A stretch of 64,000 nt of DNA from GCA-2748575 sp965222725 (GCA_965222725.1 OZ244969.1:4340001-4404000), one strand, 5' to 3'. Positions 17,331 to 26,150 are shown, counted from the stretch's first letter. Notes: generated by a model not told the origin, from the letters alone. Program-made: numbers and translations.

Positions 17331-18024
17331 ACTCCATAGGTATCAGGTACTTTTTCATCAGTTCGCCGAATTCCGGCGTTACCAGGGTTATTTCGATCAA
17401 TAGCGGTAGTTCGACATTGGATCTTTCGGTGATGCCACAGGCACTACCATCACCACCGGCCGCCTGATTATTGTTGCCGTTATTCAGCGACGCAGCACTG
17501 ACTGAATTTGTCTGCACCGGCCAGCTGAACTCTTCCCGTATTTCATTCTGATCCGTTTTGCGGAAGTACTTGAACTTCACTTCCTCGACACCTTCCAACA
17601 CCAGAAAATGCTCCGGCAGTGATCCGTCTGCCCGATCCAGCACAGTCCAGTAATAACGCTGCAGACCACCCTCTTCTACCATATATTTAACCCGCTGCAG
17701 TTCACTGCGGCGGGTTTTGATAAAGGGCGGGCGGTTCCAGCCGGCCCGGGTAAATTCCATATGGTTATCTTCACCCCGCAATGCCGGAGCGGCGCTGCCA
17801 AACTCATCTTTTATGGGGCGAGCAACAATCTGGCGAATATCCCGCTCGATCACCGTAAAGGCTTTCTGGTACTCGTAGAGCCGTTTGGAATCGCGGTCAG
17901 TGTTTTCCTTCACCGTCTGAAAACTATTGAAGATGGTGAAAATCCCGGCGCTCATAATGGCAAAGATGGTGAGCGCCACCAGCAGCTCGATCAGGGTAAA
18001 ACCACTTGCCCGACGCATTAACAT
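17302..18024 (-). CDS. gspJ: Type II secretion minor pseudopilin GspJ
   Basis: 240-residue minor pseudopilin. The leader MLMRRASG precedes FTLIELLVALTIFAIMSAG, the class III prepilin peptidase site with Glu at position 5. The globular domain has the GspJ block DRDSKRLYEYQKAFTVIERD and IRQIVARPIKDEFG, followed by TRAGWNRPPFIKTRRSELQR and YYWTVLDRAD, all typical of the family. It forms the quasi-helical tip with GspI and GspK. The start codon overlaps the stop of gspI, and its 3' end overlaps gspK by 29 bp. A short asparagine-rich insertion (ASLNNGNNNQAAGGDG) near residue 190 is less usual. Confidence 0.94.
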   Translation of the reverse strand: MLMRRASGFTLIELLVALTIFAIMSAGIFTIFNSFQTVKENTDRDSKRLYEYQKAFTVIERDIRQIVARPIKDEFGSAAPALRGEDNHMEFTRAGWNRPPFIKTRRSELQRVKYMVEEGGLQRYYWTVLDRADGSLPEHFLVLEGVEEVKFKYFRKTDQNEIREEFSWPVQTNSVSAASLNNGNNNQAAGGDGSACGITERSNVELPLLIEITLVTPEFGELMKKYLIPMEYANAVIPKC

Positions 18025-18440
18025 CAGTCTTTCACCACCAGAAAACCCGACAGCGTACTGTAAAACACCGGATCTTTGTCGCCCTCTTCGCCCACACTGA
18101 TATCAATCCGCAGCATATTGAAGGGGCCGGGCGCTTTTGCCACCGCGGTTTGTACCACCCACTCCCTGTCGGCATAGCGTTTTTTGTCGGTACGGGTTCT
18201 TGGGGGAGGATACTTGCCCTGGCCTTCTGCCTGGGCTTTCAAAGTGACCATTTCATTCTGGGCCAGCCAGAATGACAGGGTTTTGTCCTTCAGGCGATTG
18301 GCGTTATAAATATTGGAATGGAAGGTGCCGCTCAGGGCCGTGATGGACAAGGCAAAGATCGCCAGTGCCACCAGCACTTCAATCAGTGTAAAGCCGTGAT
18401 TGCGGGAATAGCGCAGGAACCCGGGATCAGAACTCTTCAT
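18024..18440 (-). CDS. gspI: Type II secretion minor pseudopilin GspI
   Basis: 138-residue minor pseudopilin starting at the ATG at 18440. An ATG 18 bp further upstream is possible, but AGGA lies 8 bp before the inner one and that leader is already long. The prepilin site is RNHG before FTLIEVLVALAIFALSITA. The body has the GspI motifs FWLAQNEMVTLKAQ and DREWVVQTAVAKAPGPFNM. GspI nucleates the tip complex with GspJ and GspK. It overlaps the end of gspH by 14 bp and abuts gspJ, so all are translated from one message. Confidence 0.9.
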   Translation of the reverse strand: MKSSDPGFLRYSRNHGFTLIEVLVALAIFALSITALSGTFHSNIYNANRLKDKTLSFWLAQNEMVTLKAQAEGQGKYPPPRTRTDKKRYADREWVVQTAVAKAPGPFNMLRIDISVGEEGDKDPVFYSTLSGFLVVKD

Positions 18441-19128
18441 CAAATTCGTCCTGCTCATAGCCTACCCGCCCCATTTCATCGCCCACCACATAATAAATCG
18501 CTTCGGGCTTATCCACGTGATAGAAACCGAGCCGGAAAGCCGGCGCCAGCTCACCACTGGACAGAATATAGATATGTGGAGGATCAACCACTTCCTGCTC
18601 TTCCACATTGGGGCCGATCTCATCCAGGTTCAGATTGGTTTTGGTGAGTTCGGTTTCGGAATCTTCTTCGGTCTGCAGTAATTCCGAGTCAGCAATTTCA
18701 ATATCGATCAGGATATTTTCGGGTAGTTCGTACAGATCCAGGGAGGGTTCATCCGTCACGAATTGCCATACCGGCTCGGGTTCCTGCTGGGAACTGTTGC
18801 TCTGGCTTGATTCCGTGGTTGTGCCCGGATCTGGTTCTGGCTCCCCCTCTTCATCCTCTTCCGTGGTTTGTAATGGCACACCCCATAACAGGAAACGATA
18901 GCGATCCTCTTCCAGGTGCAACCCCAGATCCTGCTGGTTGAAGGCCGACTGGTCCAGCGCCAGAGACATGACATTAATAAAGCGTTGGGCTTCCCGCTGG
19001 GCCTCTTTGGCCGGATCGCCGGTAACAACGCTCAGCCCGATCAGCCCCGCCATAATGCCGATGATAGTGATCACTATCATCAGCTCTATGAGGGTAAAAC
19101 CTTGCTGGCGGTGTTGCCGTATTTCCAT
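18427..19128 (-). CDS. gspH: Type II secretion minor pseudopilin GspH, acidic insertion variant
   Basis: 233-residue minor pseudopilin with the site RQHRQQG before FTLIELMIVITIIGIMAGL and the family block AQREAQRFINVMSLALDQSAF, RYRFLLWG. It is longer than usual GspH (about 150-200 residues) because of two strongly acidic, low-complexity segments at about 89-118 (EEDEEGEPEPDPG then a Ser/Gln run) and 147-181 (QTEEDSETE, EEQEV). The C-terminus returns to the normal pattern (SGELAPAFRLGF) and ends DEFDEEF. GspH links the tip complex to the GspG shaft. The acidic loops may be calcium-binding or host-specific surface; this is inference. It starts 17 bp after gspG. Confidence 0.92.
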   Translation of the reverse strand: MEIRQHRQQGFTLIELMIVITIIGIMAGLIGLSVVTGDPAKEAQREAQRFINVMSLALDQSAFNQQDLGLHLEEDRYRFLLWGVPLQTTEEDEEGEPEPDPGTTTESSQSNSSQQEPEPVWQFVTDEPSLDLYELPENILIDIEIADSELLQTEEDSETELTKTNLNLDEIGPNVEEQEVVDPPHIYILSSGELAPAFRLGFYHVDKPEAIYYVVGDEMGRVGYEQDEFDEEF

Positions 19129-19145
19129 GGGAATCAGAATGGTGA

Positions 19146-19586
19146 TCAGAGTTCGGAAGCGTGGATGTCTGCGTCAAACCCTTCGCCGCCCTGAACACCA
19201 TCAGCGCCAAAGGAATAGAGCTCGTAGGAACGATTGCTGTTGCTGATATAGTTGTAAGGATTGTCCCAGGGGTCCAGCGGTACGTCTTTCTTCTTCAGGT
19301 AGCCTTCACTGGGAAAATTCTTGGCATTATCGGTTGGCACTACCAGCGCCTCCAACCCCTGATCAGTGGAGGGATAACGATTATTATCCAGCCGGTACAG
19401 GTCCAGCGCCTGGGAGATAACCCGCAGATCAGATTTTACGGATTGGACCTTGGCTTTATCCACGTTACCAAATACGGCAACACCCACCAGGCCCGCCAGA
19501 ATCCCCATGATCACAACCACAACCATAATCTCGATCAGGGTGAAGCCCTGCTGCTTTACGGGTGCGATTTTCACTGTTTTGTTCAT
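19146..19586 (-). CDS. gspG: Type II secretion major pseudopilin GspG
   Basis: 146-residue major pseudopilin that forms the pseudopilus shaft. The leader MNKTVKIAPVKQQG is followed by FTLIEIMVVVVIMGILAGLV. The core has the diagnostic GspG blocks ALDLYRLDNNRYPSTDQGLE, PLDPWDNPYNY and YELYSFGADGVQGGEG, including the calcium-site region at the C-terminus. The start at 19586 is chosen over an in-frame ATG 42 bp upstream because it gives a normal leader and has AGAAGGAA 8-15 bp before it. It lies 25 bp after gspF. Processing needs a GspO/PilD prepilin peptidase, which is not in this window. Confidence 0.95.
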   Translation of the reverse strand: MNKTVKIAPVKQQGFTLIEIMVVVVIMGILAGLVGVAVFGNVDKAKVQSVKSDLRVISQALDLYRLDNNRYPSTDQGLEALVVPTDNAKNFPSEGYLKKKDVPLDPWDNPYNYISNSNRSYELYSFGADGVQGGEGFDADIHASEL

Positions 19587-19611
19587 AAACTTCTGTTTCC
19601 TTCTCTCACAT

Positions 19612-20826
19612 TTATCCAATGGATGCATTCATACTGATCACCGGCATCATAATCGACAGCACAATCAGCAAAACCACGCCGCCCATCACCACGAGCATAA
19701 TGGGCTCAAACAGGCTCACAATGGTATTGATCAGGTCTTCCAGTTCCCGATCCTGATTGTGAGCTGCCCGCTGCAGCATATCATCCAGCTCGCCGCTGCG
19801 CTCGCCACTGGCAATCATCTGCATCATCATGGGCGGAAAATAACCGGTCTGATCAAGGGATGCGAACAGTGAGGCGCCTTCCTGCAATTTGATGGCAGCA
19901 TCACCTACAGACTCCCGGATACAAAGGTTACCGGCAACTTCACCGGCAATCCGCAGTGCTTCCACCAGCGGCACACCGCTGCGGGACAGAATCGCCAGTG
20001 TACTGATGACACGGGCGGCGTTAAAGCCACGGTTCATTTTTCCAATCATTGGCATGCGCAGCAAGAGACGGTGAAACTTGTAGCGATTGGATTCCACAGC
20101 CAACAGCTTGCGCCAGCCAAACACCAGCAGGCCAATCACAATAATAACCGCCCACCAGTAGGATTGTATAAATTCGCTGCTGCCGATCATGATCCGGGTG
20201 AGCATCGGCAATTCCTGACCGGAACCTTCCAGAATCGAGACGATTTTTGGGACCACGAAGGTAAGCATGCCCACCACGATCAATATGGAAAAGATCACCA
20301 GCACGATGGGATAAATCATCGCGCTCTGGACTTTTTTCCGTGTCTGGTAGCGGGATTCGGTGTACTCCGACAACTGCTCCATGACCAGCCCCAGGTGACC
20401 GGAACGTTCACCGGCATCGACGGTGGCCCGATAAAGATCAGGGAAAGCCGCGGGATACTCCGACAACGCCGACGCCATCGTGTGACCTTCCACCACGCGG
20501 GAGCGCACCGCCAGGATCATACTGGTGATCTTGGGTTTTTCCGTTTGCTTGGCAACACCGCGCAACGCCTCTTCCACCGGCAACCCCGCCTGAAGCAAGG
20601 TGGCGATCTGGCGGGTTATCAACGACAGGTCACCGGCGCTGATGGCGGTGCTCTTGAAAAGGGATCGGGAGCTTTCTTTCTGCTTCTGACTGGTAACATC
20701 CACCGACAGTGGCACCAGCCCCTTTTCCTTGAGCTGTTGCCTTACCTGGCGGGGGCTGTCGCCTTCCAATACGCCTTTTTTCTGCTTTCCTGCAGTATCT
20801 AATACCACATATTCGTATGCGGGCAC
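19612..20826 (-). CDS. gspF: Type II secretion inner-membrane platform protein GspF
   Basis: 404-residue polytopic inner-membrane protein. It opens with MPAYEYVVLDTAGKQKKGVL, the standard GspF N-terminus. Two T2SF domains follow, each with the conserved cytoplasmic block (LSLITRQIATLLQAGLPVEEAL and ISTLAILSRSGVPLVEALRI). Three transmembrane helices are visible (about 170-195, 220-240 and 378-398). GspF is the platform around which GspE turns to add pseudopilins. It starts 3 bp after the stop of gspE, so the two are coupled. Length and motifs are entirely normal. Confidence 0.95.
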   Translation of the reverse strand: MPAYEYVVLDTAGKQKKGVLEGDSPRQVRQQLKEKGLVPLSVDVTSQKQKESSRSLFKSTAISAGDLSLITRQIATLLQAGLPVEEALRGVAKQTEKPKITSMILAVRSRVVEGHTMASALSEYPAAFPDLYRATVDAGERSGHLGLVMEQLSEYTESRYQTRKKVQSAMIYPIVLVIFSILIVVGMLTFVVPKIVSILEGSGQELPMLTRIMIGSSEFIQSYWWAVIIVIGLLVFGWRKLLAVESNRYKFHRLLLRMPMIGKMNRGFNAARVISTLAILSRSGVPLVEALRIAGEVAGNLCIRESVGDAAIKLQEGASLFASLDQTGYFPPMMMQMIASGERSGELDDMLQRAAHNQDRELEDLINTIVSLFEPIMLVVMGGVVLLIVLSIMMPVISMNASIG

Positions 20827-20829
20827 TGA

Positions 20830-22365
20830 TTATTCCTCCCGGGTAACCCGCAGCACTTCTTCTATTGTTGTTACACCTTCAAGCACTTTGCGGCGCCCGT
20901 CTTCACGAATACCGGAGCCGGACTTTCTGGCGTGCCGGGTCAGCTCTGACTCACTGGCCTGGTTGTGTATCAGGGTGCGCATGTCGTCATCCAGAATAAC
21001 CAGTTCATAAATACCGGTACGCCCCCTGAAACCCTGGTGATTGCACTCTTCACAACCCACAGACTTGTATATGGAGGGCCTGGTGCTTTTATCAATGCCC
21101 AACAATTCGCATTCGGCGTCATCCGGTTCATAGGCCTCTTTACAGTTATTACAGAGCATCCGCACCAGACGCTGGGCCAGTACACCCAGCATACTGGAAG
21201 ACAACAGGAACGGCTCAATGCCCATATCGTGCAAACGGGTAACAGCACCAACAGCGGTATTGGTGTGCAGGGTGGATAACACCAGGTGACCGGTCAAACT
21301 GGCCTGCACCGCAATTTCGGCAGTTTCCAGATCCCGGATCTCACCAATCATCACCACGTCAGGGTCCTGACGGAGAATGGCACGCAGGCCTTTGGCGAAG
21401 GTCATTTCCACTTTGGTGTTCACCTGGGTCTGACCGATGCCTTCCAGCTGATATTCGATAGGGTCTTCGACAGTAAGAATGTTGCGGGACTTTTCATTCA
21501 GTTCTGTCAGTGCGGCATACAGGGTGGTGGTTTTACCGGAACCGGTCGGGCCCGTCACCAGAATAATTCCGTGGGGTTTGTAGATGATGCTCTTGAGTCG
21601 TTCAAAATCCTTGGCGGCCATACCCAGGTGGCTCAGGTCCAGTCGTCCGGCCTGTTTATCCAGCAAACGTAACACCACGCGCTCGCCGTTGGAGCTGGGC
21701 ATGGTGGATACCCGCACATCAATCTCTCGCCCGGCGACCCGCAGTGAAATCCGGCCATCCTGCGGCACCCGCTTCTCAGCAATATCCAGCTTGGCCATTA
21801 CCTTGATTCGCGACACCAGCAGCGGCGCCAGTGCCCGCTTCGGCTGCACCACTTCACGCAACACACCGTCTACCCGGTAGCGTACTACCAGGCGTTTCTC
21901 AAAGGTTTCGATATGAATGTCCGAGGCGTTGGTTTTGACCGCCTCGGTCAGCAGCGCGTTGATCAGGCGGATAATGGGAGCATCATCTTCCTGCTCCATC
22001 AGGTCTTCGGTTTCTGGCACTGAGTCCGCCAGGCTGGCAAGGTCCAGCTCATCACCAAGGCCTTCCACCATTTGCATGGCTTCGGACGAATCATTCTCGT
22101 AGGCAATCGCCAGGCGACGGTCAAATTCTCCGGGATCTACCTCGGCAAAGGTGATGGGCATCCCGATAAAGCGTCGTAATTCCGCAATCACCACCGGCTT
22201 GATGCCGGGTTTATAGGCAACCCTTGCTTCCTGCTCTGATATATCCTCAATGACAACGCCGTTGCGTTTGGCAAAAGCAAACGGCAAACGCCTGCCTTTG
22301 ATCACTGCCTGACTTTCCAGGGCCAGCTCATCTGGCGTCAGGTTCTCTGCTGCTGATTCCGACAT
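20830..22365 (-). CDS. gspE: Type II secretion traffic ATPase GspE
   Basis: 511-residue hexameric ATPase that powers pseudopilus assembly. The N-terminal domain (about residues 1-125) binds GspL. The catalytic core has Walker A GPTGSGKTT (272-280), the Asp box ILTVEDPIEY, Walker B VVMIGEIRD, and the His box GHLVLSTLHTN. A tetracysteine zinc motif is present (C405, C408, C438 and C441 in CNNC and CEEC). It is the first gene of the cluster and is divergent from galE across a 421-bp gap. In many species gspC and gspD precede gspE; they do not here, so they must be encoded elsewhere. Confidence 0.95.
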   Translation of the reverse strand: MSESAAENLTPDELALESQAVIKGRRLPFAFAKRNGVVIEDISEQEARVAYKPGIKPVVIAELRRFIGMPITFAEVDPGEFDRRLAIAYENDSSEAMQMVEGLGDELDLASLADSVPETEDLMEQEDDAPIIRLINALLTEAVKTNASDIHIETFEKRLVVRYRVDGVLREVVQPKRALAPLLVSRIKVMAKLDIAEKRVPQDGRISLRVAGREIDVRVSTMPSSNGERVVLRLLDKQAGRLDLSHLGMAAKDFERLKSIIYKPHGIILVTGPTGSGKTTTLYAALTELNEKSRNILTVEDPIEYQLEGIGQTQVNTKVEMTFAKGLRAILRQDPDVVMIGEIRDLETAEIAVQASLTGHLVLSTLHTNTAVGAVTRLHDMGIEPFLLSSSMLGVLAQRLVRMLCNNCKEAYEPDDAECELLGIDKSTRPSIYKSVGCEECNHQGFRGRTGIYELVILDDDMRTLIHNQASESELTRHARKSGSGIREDGRRKVLEGVTTIEEVLRVTREE

Positions 22366-22786
22366 AGTTTGGATTCGTTCTGTTATTGACTAGCTACCAG
22401 TTTCGCCCAGCCCGGGCGGGCCGCCAAGGCCAGTTTCTTGTTTTACTGTGACACATTATGGACAAAATCGTTTTAATTATCTGCCCTAAGCGCTTATTTT
22501 TCTTTCAGATTTTAGTACTGATCCACGGGATTTGGCAAAACAGATTAGGTTTTTTCCCTGTACATCAAGGTTAAATATAAACCACTCACAATGTCGAGGA
22601 TACCGCCGCCAGAGGGTTAACCCGCAAACGGTGGATTTAGTTTCACCAGGAATTCGAAAAAATCCCGGTGAGCGGATATACTGCATGGCCAAAATCAAAA
22701 GCAATTCAGTGGGTTAAGATTAGGCACCAAGATCGAACCCTGGCAAACACTAAGTCTCACAGTCAACACCAAGGTTTCAGCTGCAA
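22366..22786. other. Divergent intergenic region between gspE and galE
   Basis: 421 bp without a credible gene. It must hold the start signals of the gsp cluster (leftward) and galE (rightward). Toward galE, a TATACT -10-like box lies at 22677-22682 but only a poor -35 precedes it. Toward gspE, CATAAT is visible without a good -35. A GC-rich palindromic patch (GCCCGGGC) lies close to gspE. No terminator, RNA gene or clear operator is recognisable. Confidence 0.5.
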
Positions 22787-23788
22787 ATGCAAAACAACAT
22801 ACTCGTCACAGGTGGAGCCGGCTACATTGGCAGCCATGTTGTCCGTCAGCTCACTGCGCGCGGCGAGTCAGTGGTTGTGCTGGATAACCTGATTAGCGGT
22901 AACAAAGATGCCATTATTGATGCTGAGCTTGTGATTGGTGACGTTGGGAACAAAGGCTTGGTATCAGAACTGATCCGGGATAAAAAAATAGCGTCGATTC
23001 TTCATTTCGCTGCTCACACAATAATTCCCGAGAGCCTGGAAAACCCTCTGAAGTATTACCGCAACAATACAGCCAACACCCTGAACCTTCTGGAGTGTTG
23101 CCAGGCCTGCGACATCAAGCATTTTTTGTTCTCATCTACCGCCGCGGTGTACGGCGACCCCGACGAGGTGCCTGTCCACGAAAGCGCACCGACTAATCCC
23201 ACCACGCCCTATGGCATGTCCAAACTGATGAGTGAACTCATGCTCAGAGACGTTGCGGCTGTACATGATCTCAATTATGCAATTCTCAGGTACTTCAATG
23301 TCGCAGGATGTGACCCAATGGGGCGAATTGGCCACAGCTTTGAAAGTCGTACTCTCCTGACCCAGGCTGCGGCAGAAGCCGCCACTGGGAAGCGAGACCA
23401 AGTGTTTATTTATGGCACCGACTACCCGACACCAGATGGCACTGGTGTGAGAGACTATATCCATGTGGAAGATCTTGCCTCAGCACACCTCAAAGCGCTT
23501 GATTACCTCAGGCAGGGAAGACCCTCAATCACTTTGAATGCCGGTTATGGCCATGGCTTCAGTGTCAGAGAGGTGCTTGGCATGTTCAGCAAGGTTAACG
23601 GCAAAGATCTCAATATTGTTGAATCCGAACGCAGACCCGGCGATTTACCCGTGGTAATTGCCAAAGCCGATAAAATCCGCAGCGTGCTAGACTGGGAGCC
23701 CAAATACGATGATCTGGAAGAAATTGTGCGCTCCTCATTGAACTGGGAACGCAAATTGCAAAAACAAGAAAAACCGGAAGTGAATTAA
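22787..23788 (+). CDS. galE: UDP-glucose 4-epimerase
   Basis: 333-residue extended SDR enzyme that interconverts UDP-glucose and UDP-galactose. It opens with the NAD-binding motif NILVTGGAGYIGSHVVRQL. The catalytic serine/threonine lies in FSSTAAVYGDP and the YxxxK pair in TPYGMSKLMSE. The substrate-binding segments YFNVAGCDP, YGTDYPTPDGTGVRDYIHVEDLA and RRPGDLPVVIAKADKI are those of bacterial GalE. A weak AAGG ribosome-binding site lies upstream. It is followed 3 bp later by a phosphopantetheinyl transferase gene and then pgi, so it heads a sugar-nucleotide operon that feeds the polysaccharide locus further right. Confidence 0.94.
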   Translation: MQNNILVTGGAGYIGSHVVRQLTARGESVVVLDNLISGNKDAIIDAELVIGDVGNKGLVSELIRDKKIASILHFAAHTIIPESLENPLKYYRNNTANTLNLLECCQACDIKHFLFSSTAAVYGDPDEVPVHESAPTNPTTPYGMSKLMSELMLRDVAAVHDLNYAILRYFNVAGCDPMGRIGHSFESRTLLTQAAAEAATGKRDQVFIYGTDYPTPDGTGVRDYIHVEDLASAHLKALDYLRQGRPSITLNAGYGHGFSVREVLGMFSKVNGKDLNIVESERRPGDLPVVIAKADKIRSVLDWEPKYDDLEEIVRSSLNWERKLQKQEKPEVN

Positions 23789-23791
23789 TAC

Positions 23792-24451
23792 GTGAAATCA
23801 TTTATCAGCAAAATAGCACCGGAAGTTCAGGTCGCGGTAGCGGAAGACTGGATGTGGGACAAACAGGTTTCGCCGGAAGAAGAAGCCTATATCACCCGCG
23901 CCGTGGAAAAGCGAAAGCGTGAATTCCGCGCCGGCCGGCACACCGCCCACAAGGTGATGGAGACCCTGGGAATATCCGGGTTTCCGTTAAAGGTGGGCGA
24001 CCACCGGCAACCGCTGTGGCCCGACAATATTATCGGCAGCATTTCCCACACCGACGGTTTTTGCGCTTGTGTGGCCACGGCCAAAAACCCGATCATTTCC
24101 ATCGGGATTGATGTGGAACCACTCGAAAAAGTTGATGTCGCGTCTTTACCACTGATCTGTACCCGGCGTGAACTGCAGGCAATTGAGGCCGCACAAGGAA
24201 CCACTGATATTCCGCTGTGCAAATTGATTTTCAGCGCCAAGGAATGTGTGCACAAGGTTTACCACCCGCTCAACGGTCATACGCTGGATTTCCTTGATGC
24301 CGAAATCACATTCGACATTGATGCCCGAACATTTACCGCCAGGATTACCAACCCGGAAAAAAGCCCCAGGCACCCGATCAAGCTGTTAAAAGGGCATTTC
24401 GATGCGGAAGACGGTTACCTTTTTACCCTGATTATCAAACAAAAGGAATAA
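23792..24451 (+). CDS. Sfp-type 4'-phosphopantetheinyl transferase
   Basis: 219-residue enzyme that moves the phosphopantetheine arm of coenzyme A onto a carrier protein serine. The diagnostic motifs are present: SISHTDGFCACV, the metal-binding IGIDVEPLE, and FSAKECVHKVYHP (F-S-x-K-E). It resembles the EntD/PcpS group. Translation starts at GTG 23792, only 3 bp after galE, with GGAAG about 10 bp upstream, so it depends on galE translation. No carrier-protein synthase (PKS or NRPS) gene lies within this window; the enzyme may serve fatty acid synthesis or a distant cluster. Its place between galE and pgi is unusual. Confidence 0.92.
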   Translation: MKSFISKIAPEVQVAVAEDWMWDKQVSPEEEAYITRAVEKRKREFRAGRHTAHKVMETLGISGFPLKVGDHRQPLWPDNIIGSISHTDGFCACVATAKNPIISIGIDVEPLEKVDVASLPLICTRRELQAIEAAQGTTDIPLCKLIFSAKECVHKVYHPLNGHTLDFLDAEITFDIDARTFTARITNPEKSPRHPIKLLKGHFDAEDGYLFTLIIKQKE

Positions 24452-24458
24452 CAGTAAA

Positions 24459-26108
24459 ATGGGATCTGTGCTTAGTAATCAGTCTCTCATTGACAACCTG
24501 GGAAAAGCCCGTGATCAGCTTGCCCCTCTTTCGTTGCGTACATTATTTGATTCTGACCCGGAACGCTTCCGACGTTTCCATACCCAATGTGCCGATCTCA
24601 CCCTGGATTTTTCCAAACACCGTATCGACCAGAACGCCCTGAGCCTGCTGGCTGAGCTGGCCCGGGAATCCGGACTGGCTGAGCGCCGGGAAGCCCTGTT
24701 TCGCGGTGATAAAATCAACACCACAGAGAACCGTGCCGCATTGCACAGCGCGCTGCGCGCCCCCGCCTCAGAGCGGCCTGCTGAAGTGGCTCAGGCAATT
24801 GACGCTGTCCGGGAAAAAATGTTCCGGTTCTCCGGGCTCATTAATGACAATCAATGGACAGGCTATAGCGGCCAACCGCTGACAGATATCGTTAACATCG
24901 GAATTGGTGGCAGCGATCTTGGCCCGGCCATGACGGTGAAAGCACTGTCAGCCTATAAAAAGAACCCCGCTCTCAGCTTCCACTTCGTTTCCAATATAGA
25001 CCCAACCGATATACATACCACTCTGGAACAGTGCCGGCCCGAAACCACTTTATTTATCGTTGCCTCAAAAACTTTTACGACCCTGGAAACCCTGAGCAAT
25101 GCCCATGCAGCAAGACAATGGTTTTTGGCAAAAGCTGGCGAAGAGAAACACATTGAGAAACACTTTGCTGCCATCTCGACCAATCTTTCTGAGGTAAGCG
25201 CATTCGGTATCGCAGCAGACAACATATTCCCCATGTGGGACTGGGTGGGCGGACGCTACTCTGTGTGGTCTGCCATTGGGCTTCCCCTGTGTATTGCCCT
25301 GGGCCCCGAGGGGTTTTCTGACTTTCTGGATGGTGCCTACCGGGTAGACCGCCATTTTCGGGAATCGGAACCCGAAAATAATGCCCCTGTTTTATTGGCC
25401 CTGCTGTCTGTTTGGTATGCGGAATTTTTTGGCGTTCGCTCCCATGGCATCCTTTGTTATGAACACTATCTGGATCGGTTTCCCGATTACCTGCAACAAC
25501 TGGATATGGAGAGCAACGGCAAACGGGTCAGGTTTGACGGCACGGAAGTCACTTACCAGACCGGCCTGCCTCTGTGGGGTAATACAGGTTCCAATTCCCA
25601 GCATTCCTTCCATCAGCTGTTCCATCAGGGCACAGTCCAGGTACCGGTAGACTTTATTGTCGGCGTTAACTCCTGCAACCCGGTTGGCAACCAACACCAG
25701 CAACTCTATGCCAACTGTCTGGCTCAGTCGCAGGCATTAATGAAAGGCCGCACAAGGGAAGAAGTGGAAAAAGAACTGGAAAACCAGGGAATGAACAAAG
25801 ATCAGATTGCAGCCCTGGCACCCCATAAAGTCATTCCCGGCAACAAGCCCAGCAGCACCATTGTCTACCCCAGATTCACACCCTCAGTGTTAGGCCAGCT
25901 GATTGCACTTTATGAGCACAAGGTTTTTACCCAGAGCGTTATCTGGGATATTAACCCCTTTGACCAATGGGGCGTCGAACTGGGAAAACAGATGAGCAAG
26001 GACATTTACCCCATGTTGTCGGCAACAGCGGACACCTCATCAGCCGACACCTCTACCCTCGGGCTGATTGACCTGTTTCGCCAACACAACGAAAAAGCGG
26101 GAAACTGA
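24459..26108 (+). CDS. pgi: Glucose-6-phosphate isomerase
   Basis: 549-residue phosphoglucose isomerase interconverting glucose-6-phosphate and fructose-6-phosphate in the cytoplasm. Family signatures are NIGIGGSDLGPAM, VASKTFTTLET, FPMWDWVGGRYSVWSAIG (PGI signature 1) and SVIWDINPFDQWGVELGK (signature 2). The base-catalytic Glu and His lie in MESNGKRV and HSFHQLFHQG. Length matches the gammaproteobacterial enzyme. AAGGA lies 11 bp upstream of the start. The stop codon sits within the loop of its own terminator hairpin. It is downstream of galE and the transferase, and convergent with galU. With galU it controls hexose phosphate flow to UDP-sugars. Confidence 0.96.
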   Translation: MGSVLSNQSLIDNLGKARDQLAPLSLRTLFDSDPERFRRFHTQCADLTLDFSKHRIDQNALSLLAELARESGLAERREALFRGDKINTTENRAALHSALRAPASERPAEVAQAIDAVREKMFRFSGLINDNQWTGYSGQPLTDIVNIGIGGSDLGPAMTVKALSAYKKNPALSFHFVSNIDPTDIHTTLEQCRPETTLFIVASKTFTTLETLSNAHAARQWFLAKAGEEKHIEKHFAAISTNLSEVSAFGIAADNIFPMWDWVGGRYSVWSAIGLPLCIALGPEGFSDFLDGAYRVDRHFRESEPENNAPVLLALLSVWYAEFFGVRSHGILCYEHYLDRFPDYLQQLDMESNGKRVRFDGTEVTYQTGLPLWGNTGSNSQHSFHQLFHQGTVQVPVDFIVGVNSCNPVGNQHQQLYANCLAQSQALMKGRTREEVEKELENQGMNKDQIAALAPHKVIPGNKPSSTIVYPRFTPSVLGQLIALYEHKVFTQSVIWDINPFDQWGVELGKQMSKDIYPMLSATADTSSADTSTLGLIDLFRQHNEKAGN

Positions 26109-26119
26109 TTCCCGCTTTT
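26093..26119 (+). terminator. Bidirectional hairpin terminator between pgi and galU
   Basis: AAAAGCGGGAA (26093-26103) pairs with TTCCCGCTTTT (26109-26119) around a 5-nt loop. The loop contains the last two bases of the final asparagine codon and the TGA stop of pgi. The T-run is part of the stem on the plus strand and mirrored on the minus strand, so it can end both the pgi and the convergent galU transcripts. Confidence 0.85.
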
Positions 26120-26150
26120 CTCAGGGCTGAAAGCTGCTAAAAGCGCGTTT

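Noticed and set aside
22720..22760. GG-N10-GC match before galE as a sigma-54 promoter
   Set aside because: The spacing is right but the elements do not resemble TGGCAC and TTGCA; such spacing alone occurs often by chance.
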